This document shows positions 31,183-36,169 of a stretch of 36,169 nucleotides of DNA, one piece after another. The notes under the pieces are model-generated. The model worked only from the letters and a program-made list of their open reading frames with translations. It searched no databases and was not told the origin of the DNA. Made by a program: the position numbers and the translations under genes. The stretch spans positions 1 to 36,169 of the forward strand of contig JAABTS010000046.1 in the NCBI GenBank assembly GCA_011389735.1. The letters are read 5' to 3'. Within the stretch, counting starts at the first letter, position 1, and every line of letters starts with the position of its first letter. This stretch comes from Desulfobacteraceae bacterium (GTDB lineage: Bacteria; Desulfobacterota; Desulfobacteria; Desulfobacterales; JAABTS01).

Positions 31183-32919
31183 TTATCTTCGATGTCCAGG
31201 CGCTTTCCGCTTTTCCCAATCCGCCAGGTCAAGCCCCAGGGATCCGCCCGGATTCATAATGTTATTGGGGTCGAAATGCTTTTTCAAGGCTCGAAGCACG
31301 CCCATTTGTTCCTTGCCCAGATGAGCGTCCATCCAGGGGCCGATCATTTTGCCTACTCCGTGATGATGGCTCAAGGAACCGCCGTGAGCGACGATACGGT
31401 CGATAACGCCCCGGTGGAAAATTCGGAATTGATCGAGTTCGTCCATTTTTCCGATAAATATGAAGTAAAGGTTGGTTCCCTGGGGATAGAAATGGGATGC
31501 GTGGGTCATGCAAATGGTGTTCGGCCTGGCTTTAATATACTCCCGGACGCCTTGATGGAGCCGGTGAAGAGCGTCCCATGACACTCCCGATTCCAGCGTG
31601 TCGATCATAATTCCGTAATCGTTTAGATCCTCCCGCATGTACGGATCCGCGAACCGGCCATGCTCCCATTGTTTCACCGGATATCCGGTCAAAGACATCC
31701 CCCCGTATTGCTTGCAGATTCGCTTGACGTTGGCGTAGACGTTTTTGGAATATCCTCTCTCCCCTTCGGTGTGTCCGATACACAGGCAACGTTCTCGAGG
31801 GCGGTAGCCTTTGAAATCCATGATTTTATCGAACGGCGAACCTTCGACTCCGTAGAGTTTCAGGGCGACGTCCGTCTCTTCGGGATCGGAAATCCGAAAT
31901 ACGGACGGCGTTCCGAATTCCCCCTGGAATATCTCCCGGGCGGCGTCGACGGTCGATTCCCAGGAGGGAAAAATGAATGCAAACCGTTTTCGAGTTCCCG
32001 GCGTATACCGGAAAATTTTCAGAGTGGCGGACACAAGCACGCCGTAAGCGCCTTCGCTGCCGATCATAATATCGCTCACCTTGGGGCCGGTGGCTGTTGA
32101 CGGATAATTCAGGGTGCGGATTGTTCCGGCAGGCGTCACATATTCCTGACTTACCACGATATCTTTCATGTCGCCGTAATAGGAAGACTGCTGTCCCGAA
32201 CCCAGAGTTACGATCCATCCGCCCACTGACGAATATTCAAATGATTGCGGAAAATGGCCGCAGGTGTAAGATCTTTTTGCGCCCAGCCGTTCAGGGGCGT
32301 CATTGAGTATTTGTTCATATTCAGGCCCCATCATGCCGGGTTCCACGGTGATCGTCCCGTTAGTTTCGTTAAATTCGAGTATCCGGTTCATATACGTTCC
32401 CATGACCAGGACGACCCCGCCTTTGACGCATCGGACTCCGAAATTGACCGAAGATCCGCCCCCGTAAACATACACCGGAATTTTTTCGGTGTTGCAATAG
32501 TCCACAATGGCCTTCACGTCCTCTTTGTCCCTGGGATGAAGCACCAGATCCGCCGTATCGCCGTTGATCCCGTTCCTGAGCATCATGGCCTCTTCCAGGG
32601 TTTTTCCGCTGGCGTATTTGACGCGGGAAAAATCGTCCGCATGGACGTTCTCCGCGCCGATCGTATTCTTGAACCAACCCACCTGATCCTGGGAAATACG
32701 AACCGGAGCGTCGCAGACCACCGGTTCATCGCCCGTTTTTCGCTTTTCCCTGAAATCATCGTCGGTCATGTTGAATTTTTCTTTGAGCATGGCGTATAAA
32801 CGATGGTTGGGATGCTTGAAGCCGTCAGGCGCCCCCCATTTGAAGACGGCCCGGTATGTCCCTTCCCTGGGCGGTTCCTCCGACCACTGGGGCTCGAACG
32901 ATTTTTTTGACGTGAACAT
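31183..32919 (-). CDS. FAD-binding oxidase, alkyldihydroxyacetonephosphate synthase (AGPS)-like
   Basis: The 578-residue flavoprotein has a PCMH-type FAD domain (about 115-300: LVLHPRDKEDVKAIVDYC, VYGGGSSVNFG, FEYSSVGGWIVTLGSG, IMIGSEGAYGVLVSA). A C-terminal cap follows, with SLSHHHGVGKMIGPW and IMNPGGSLGL. The HHHGVGK motif is the AGPS hallmark that separates it from D-lactate/glycolate oxidases. AGPS swaps the acyl chain of acyl-DHAP for an alkyl chain, making ether lipids. ATG at 32919 follows AGGAGG. Together with the kinase (14 bases upstream) and the G3P dehydrogenase it forms one operon. Activity is plausible, but the acyl-DHAP supply gene is not in the window. Confidence 0.85.
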   Translation of the reverse strand: MFTSKKSFEPQWSEEPPREGTYRAVFKWGAPDGFKHPNHRLYAMLKEKFNMTDDDFREKRKTGDEPVVCDAPVRISQDQVGWFKNTIGAENVHADDFSRVKYASGKTLEEAMMLRNGINGDTADLVLHPRDKEDVKAIVDYCNTEKIPVYVYGGGSSVNFGVRCVKGGVVLVMGTYMNRILEFNETNGTITVEPGMMGPEYEQILNDAPERLGAKRSYTCGHFPQSFEYSSVGGWIVTLGSGQQSSYYGDMKDIVVSQEYVTPAGTIRTLNYPSTATGPKVSDIMIGSEGAYGVLVSATLKIFRYTPGTRKRFAFIFPSWESTVDAAREIFQGEFGTPSVFRISDPEETDVALKLYGVEGSPFDKIMDFKGYRPRERCLCIGHTEGERGYSKNVYANVKRICKQYGGMSLTGYPVKQWEHGRFADPYMREDLNDYGIMIDTLESGVSWDALHRLHQGVREYIKARPNTICMTHASHFYPQGTNLYFIFIGKMDELDQFRIFHRGVIDRIVAHGGSLSHHHGVGKMIGPWMDAHLGKEQMGVLRALKKHFDPNNIMNPGGSLGLDLADWEKRKAPGHRR

Positions 32920-32933
32920 GATATTCCTCCTGG

Positions 32934-34487
32934 TCAATATTTTTCCGGATAACCGGTAATATCTCGAATTTCCTGATAAATCGGTTCCAACGCCGGATAG
33001 ATTTTTTGATACACCCGATGAAAGAGATCCGCGTAAATTTTCACATTGTCCGGGTTCGGTTCAAATTCAGTGTCATAATGCACCATTTGATCGATGGCGC
33101 GGTCAAACGATGAATGAACTCCGCATCCCACCGATGTCACAATGGCCGCGCCCAGCCCGGACGTTTCATAGGTTCCGCCCCGAACCATGGGAATATTGAA
33201 AATATCCGCCGTGATTCGGCAAATTTCATCGCTCTGGCTGGCGCCTCCGGATACCGCCGCTTTTTCGATTTTGGCCCCCGCCGCTTTTTCGATTTTATGC
33301 AGCCCGTCCAGAAGCGCGTATCCCAGCCCTTCGATTACGGCTCGATACACATGCGCGCGTTTATGCACATCGCCGAATCCGATCATAGCGCCTTTTGCCG
33401 CCGGATTCTTGAAACCGGGGCTCCAGTACGGCTGAACAACGAGCCCCATCGATCCCGGCGGAACCGTCTCCAACAGCCTGTTCAATAAAATTTCCGGAGG
33501 CACTCCCTGTTCAGCCGCCTCCCGGATTTCCCCATGAGCGAATTCGTTCTTGAACCAGGTGATCATCCAGTAGCCACGGAAAATTTCAACCTCCGGGTTG
33601 TATTTCCCGGGAATCGGCGCCGGATAAGCCGGCATGAAACGGATCGGTTCGCAATAGTTTTCAGTGGTGGTTTGAACCGTGGCTGTGGTGCCGAAACTGA
33701 GGCTCGCCATGCGTTTATCCAGAACGCCCATGCCCAGAGTTTCACAGCCTTTGTCCGATCCGCAGGCGATTACCGGCGTTCCTTTTGGGATTCCGGTTTC
33801 ACGATGGGCTTTGTCCGTTATTTCACCGATCTGTTCGCCGGGAGCTGCAATTTCAGGCAGCTTATCCTGCTCGATAGGGCATAACAGAGCGCTCATTTCT
33901 CCGGGGCCCGCCCATTTCAATTTTCGGTAATTAAACGGAATATGGCCGATCTGAGACGCCGTGGAATCCTTGAACAGGCCGGTCAGCCGATGATTCAGAA
34001 ATCCGCTGATTTGAAGATATTTATAGGTTTCATCCCAGATATGCGGTTCGTTCTGCTTGATCCAGTTGCATTTGGCTTGAGCCTGCACCCTGGCGATAAC
34101 TTCCTCCATGCCCACGGCCTTGTAAGCTAATTGCACGAGCGGATTGGGGAAATACACGGGGCCGGCTTTACGGTGGTCGAGCCAGATGATCACCGGTCGA
34201 AGGGCGGCTCCGTCCCTGTCTACATTTACCATGCTGGATCGTTGCGTGGTGACTCCGACTCCAGCCACGGCGGCGAACGATTCGGGCTCGGTCCGGCTAA
34301 GCGCCTGACACGCTTTGCACACGCTTCGCCAGTAGAGTTCGGGATCTTGTTCCGCCCAGCCCGGCTTGCGGCTGTAATAGGGTTCGTATTCCACCTGAAC
34401 CCTTTTCAGGAGCCGGCCGTCATGCGAAAACAGAAGCGCTCGTAAACTTTGAGTTCCACAATCTATCGAAAGCAATGTTTGATTCAC
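32934..34487 (-). CDS. FGGY-family carbohydrate/polyol kinase
   Basis: The 517-residue protein has the FGGY/hexokinase-fold ATPase motifs: SIDCGTQSLRALLF at the N-terminus, GVGVTTQRSSMVNVD, PVIIWLDHR, ACGSDKGCETLGMG with the catalytic Asp position, LSFGTTATVQ, and AAVSGGASQSDEICRITADI in the C-terminal domain. FGGY kinases phosphorylate sugars or glycerol. The motifs do not match GlpK closely, so the substrate is open. Its place between a G3P dehydrogenase and an AGPS-like enzyme favours a three-carbon or alkylglycerol substrate (inference). It begins 33 bases after the dehydrogenase stop. Confidence 0.88.
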   Translation of the reverse strand: MNQTLLSIDCGTQSLRALLFSHDGRLLKRVQVEYEPYYSRKPGWAEQDPELYWRSVCKACQALSRTEPESFAAVAGVGVTTQRSSMVNVDRDGAALRPVIIWLDHRKAGPVYFPNPLVQLAYKAVGMEEVIARVQAQAKCNWIKQNEPHIWDETYKYLQISGFLNHRLTGLFKDSTASQIGHIPFNYRKLKWAGPGEMSALLCPIEQDKLPEIAAPGEQIGEITDKAHRETGIPKGTPVIACGSDKGCETLGMGVLDKRMASLSFGTTATVQTTTENYCEPIRFMPAYPAPIPGKYNPEVEIFRGYWMITWFKNEFAHGEIREAAEQGVPPEILLNRLLETVPPGSMGLVVQPYWSPGFKNPAAKGAMIGFGDVHKRAHVYRAVIEGLGYALLDGLHKIEKAAGAKIEKAAVSGGASQSDEICRITADIFNIPMVRGGTYETSGLGAAIVTSVGCGVHSSFDRAIDQMVHYDTEFEPNPDNVKIYADLFHRVYQKIYPALEPIYQEIRDITGYPEKY

Positions 34488-34520
34488 AATGTCCTCCAGG
34501 TCCCCTTTGAGAGTTCAGAA

Positions 34521-36077
34521 TTAGATTTCCGGCAGGCTGTAACAGGCGTCCCAGGTTTTTTGATACAGTTCGATTTCTTCGGCCCAGCGCTGTTCATTCC
34601 ATCCGAGTACAGGCGCGCAAAGGGCTTTGACCTTCTCAAGACAGCTCCGGCCGCCTTCGGGAGTCAGAATTCCGATTCGAACGCGCCTGAGCAGCAAGTC
34701 CGTCAAATGCCTGATGTTTTCATGTTTTGCCGCGTGGGGCAGTTCCGCCCATAGATTATACGTTCCGGGAATGGGGGTAAGATCACCGGGAGATGCGTTT
34801 TCGAGAAGATCGGCGGCCGCCGAACCGTACCTGCCGAAAAGCCGTCGAATCGCGGCTGTATCCGGATATGTCGCGTCGCTTAGATCCGGGGAGACCGGAT
34901 CAAAAATCCGCGACTTGCGATTCGGCGGGGAAACGGATTTGATGAAAGGCCGGGCCGCTTTGAGCGCGTCCAGCGCAAGCAGCCTGAAGGTCGTCAATTT
35001 CCCCCCGGTTATAGTCACCAGCCCCTTGTCCACCCAGACCACATGTTCGCGTGATTCTTTCGACGGGTCTTTGCCGCCGGAGCTTAAAACCGGACGCACC
35101 CCGGCAATGGTGGCGATACAGTCTTTTGTGGTGAGTTTCATGTTCGGAAAAACAGCGGAAAGCGCTTCCATTAAATATTGCACTTCGGTTCGAGAAATTG
35201 AAGGCTCCAGCGATAAATCGGATTCATGATCCATATCCGTCGTTCCCAAAAGAACCACGCCTTCCCACGGAACCGCAAACACAGGACGGTTGTCCGCTGG
35301 ATGCGTAAAACTGACCGCCCGGTCGATAGGCAGGGCGTCGCCGGGGAAAATCAGATGGCTCCCGCGCAGTGGCCTCAGACGCCTGTTGGGATTCGGAGAT
35401 GCATGGAGCCCCTCGGCCCAGGCCCCCGTTGCGTTGATGACCGCCGGAGCCGAGAATGAGATCCCTTTTCCGGTTTCGGCGTCTTCGGCGGCCACGCCGG
35501 CCACGTCGCCTGATACGTTCCGGACGATTTCTCGCACTGATGTATAATTCAAGGCCGATCCGCCCGCCTTTACCGCTTCGTTGATCAGCCGCAACACCAG
35601 CCTGGCGTCGTCCACCTGCGCGTCCATGAATTGAAAACCGCCTGTAAGGCCCTTGCGGTTGATTCGAGATACATGTTTCAGCAATTCATCCCGCCGGAAA
35701 TACTTGTGCCGGCGTTTCATCGCCATGAAACTGTACACGGACAGACCCGCTTCAAGCAGAAAACGGCCCGGGGAAACGCCTTTGTACACCGGCGCCATGA
35801 AATCGACACCTTCGACCAGGCCGGGAGCTTCCTGGAGCAGCCGTTCCCGTTCCCTGACGGATTCATAAGTAAGAAAAATTTTTCCTTCTTTTAAATACCG
35901 GAGCCCGCCGTGAACCAGTTTCGATGAACGGCTGGACGTTCCCCACGCAAAATCACGAGCCTCGATCAGAAGCGTTTTGAGACCGGCCCGAACAGCCTCC
36001 CGCAAAACGCCGGCGCCGGTCACTCCACCGCCGATCACGATCAAATCCCACTCCTGATTGAATTGTTCCTGTTTCAT
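34521..36077 (-). CDS. glpD: FAD-dependent glycerol-3-phosphate dehydrogenase (GlpD/GlpA-like)
   Basis: The 518-residue protein has an N-terminal Rossmann FAD site (DLIVIGGGVTGAGVLRE with GGGVTG at 16-21, and LIEARDFAWGTSSRSSKLVHGGLRYL). These are the classic GlpD signatures. GAWAEGLHA and VVLLGTTDMDHE mark the DAO domain, and a C-terminal DAO_C helical domain (about 395-510) ends the protein. It oxidises sn-glycerol-3-phosphate to DHAP, passing electrons to membrane quinone. ATG at 36077 follows GAAGGGAG on the minus strand. As first gene of the operon it would supply DHAP for the AGPS-like enzyme or feed glycolysis. Confidence 0.92.
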   Translation of the reverse strand: MKQEQFNQEWDLIVIGGGVTGAGVLREAVRAGLKTLLIEARDFAWGTSSRSSKLVHGGLRYLKEGKIFLTYESVRERERLLQEAPGLVEGVDFMAPVYKGVSPGRFLLEAGLSVYSFMAMKRRHKYFRRDELLKHVSRINRKGLTGGFQFMDAQVDDARLVLRLINEAVKAGGSALNYTSVREIVRNVSGDVAGVAAEDAETGKGISFSAPAVINATGAWAEGLHASPNPNRRLRPLRGSHLIFPGDALPIDRAVSFTHPADNRPVFAVPWEGVVLLGTTDMDHESDLSLEPSISRTEVQYLMEALSAVFPNMKLTTKDCIATIAGVRPVLSSGGKDPSKESREHVVWVDKGLVTITGGKLTTFRLLALDALKAARPFIKSVSPPNRKSRIFDPVSPDLSDATYPDTAAIRRLFGRYGSAAADLLENASPGDLTPIPGTYNLWAELPHAAKHENIRHLTDLLLRRVRIGILTPEGGRSCLEKVKALCAPVLGWNEQRWAEEIELYQKTWDACYSLPEI

Positions 36078-36143
36078 TGATACTCCCTTCATAGCCTGAT
36101 TCGGCGAATTTTTTCAAATAGAGGCAGGTTCATTTGAATTCAA

Positions 36144-36169
36144 ATCGGGATCGGGATCGGGATCGGGAT
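36144..36169. repeat. Hexamer array (ATCGGG)n at the window edge
   Basis: At least 4.3 copies of ATCGGG run off the window. It is the reverse complement of the CGATCC array at 25983-26016 and sits just upstream of the glpD-like operon, about 65 bases before its start. Promoter elements are not clear in the remaining bases. Confidence 0.75.

Noticed and set aside
32245-32799. 184-codon plus-strand ORF
   Set aside because: Antisense to the AGPS-like gene with no ribosome site or motif.

Overview
The window looks like a chromosomal segment from a Gram-negative, anaerobic-type deltaproteobacterium, most plausibly Desulfobacterota (Desulfobacterales). This is inferred from the mix of genes: a lipopolysaccharide-type GT9 glycosyltransferase, Tol/Exb-like envelope proteins, HD-GYP and HDOD signalling proteins, an AGPS-like ether-lipid cluster, many toxin-antitoxin remnants and many short palindromic intergenic repeats. 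No rRNA, tRNA, CRISPR array or intact insertion sequence was seen.

Region 1 (1-5.9 kb, + strand) is an accessory island. It holds an intact DUF4258/YgiT-zinc-finger pair and three decayed VapBC-type modules. In two of them the PIN toxin has lost its middle; in the third it carries a frameshift and a stop. A secreted protein of unknown function and a P-loop ATPase with a C-terminal PD-(D/E)XK-like nuclease domain follow. Next is a MNT-type nucleotidyltransferase whose 3' end was overwritten by a second copy of the ~200 bp repeat found at the left edge. Gene fragments downstream point to past duplication and deletion.

Region 2 (6.0-13.9 kb, +) is a tight probable operon: a multi-repeat SPOR-like exported protein, a lipoprotein, a TolQ/ExbB-like channel protein, a TolR/ExbD-like protein, a TonB/TolA-like single-pass protein, a large exported protein and a PanP-like PLP decarboxylase. 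The stop/start overlaps and topology suggest a proton-driven envelope machine that I cannot assign to a named system. This is the best candidate here for an undescribed system.

Region 3 (14.0-23.4 kb, +) holds htpG with a heat-shock-like promoter, then a signalling cluster: GAF/HD-GYP phosphodiesterase, two tandem paralogues with a degenerate GGDEF-like domain plus HDOD, and a GAF/class III nucleotidyl cyclase overlapping the second paralogue.

Region 4 (23.5-26.1 kb) has three small unknown genes, an AT-rich gap with a stem-loop, a ~120 bp MITE-like element (second copy at 16.2 kb) and a hexamer tandem array.

Region 5 (26.1-30.4 kb, - strand) is a four-gene operon reading leftwards: HTH-EIIA regulator, ClC channel/antiporter with CBS domains, UspA-like protein, GT9 glycosyltransferase.

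Region 6 (30.6-36.1 kb, -) holds trmO and a three-gene operon: FAD glycerol-3-phosphate dehydrogenase, FGGY kinase and an alkyl-DHAP-synthase-like FAD enzyme. This suggests glycerol or ether-lipid metabolism. The window ends inside another hexamer array. A palindromic repeat family punctuates regions 3 to 6 and supplies the last codons of one gene.
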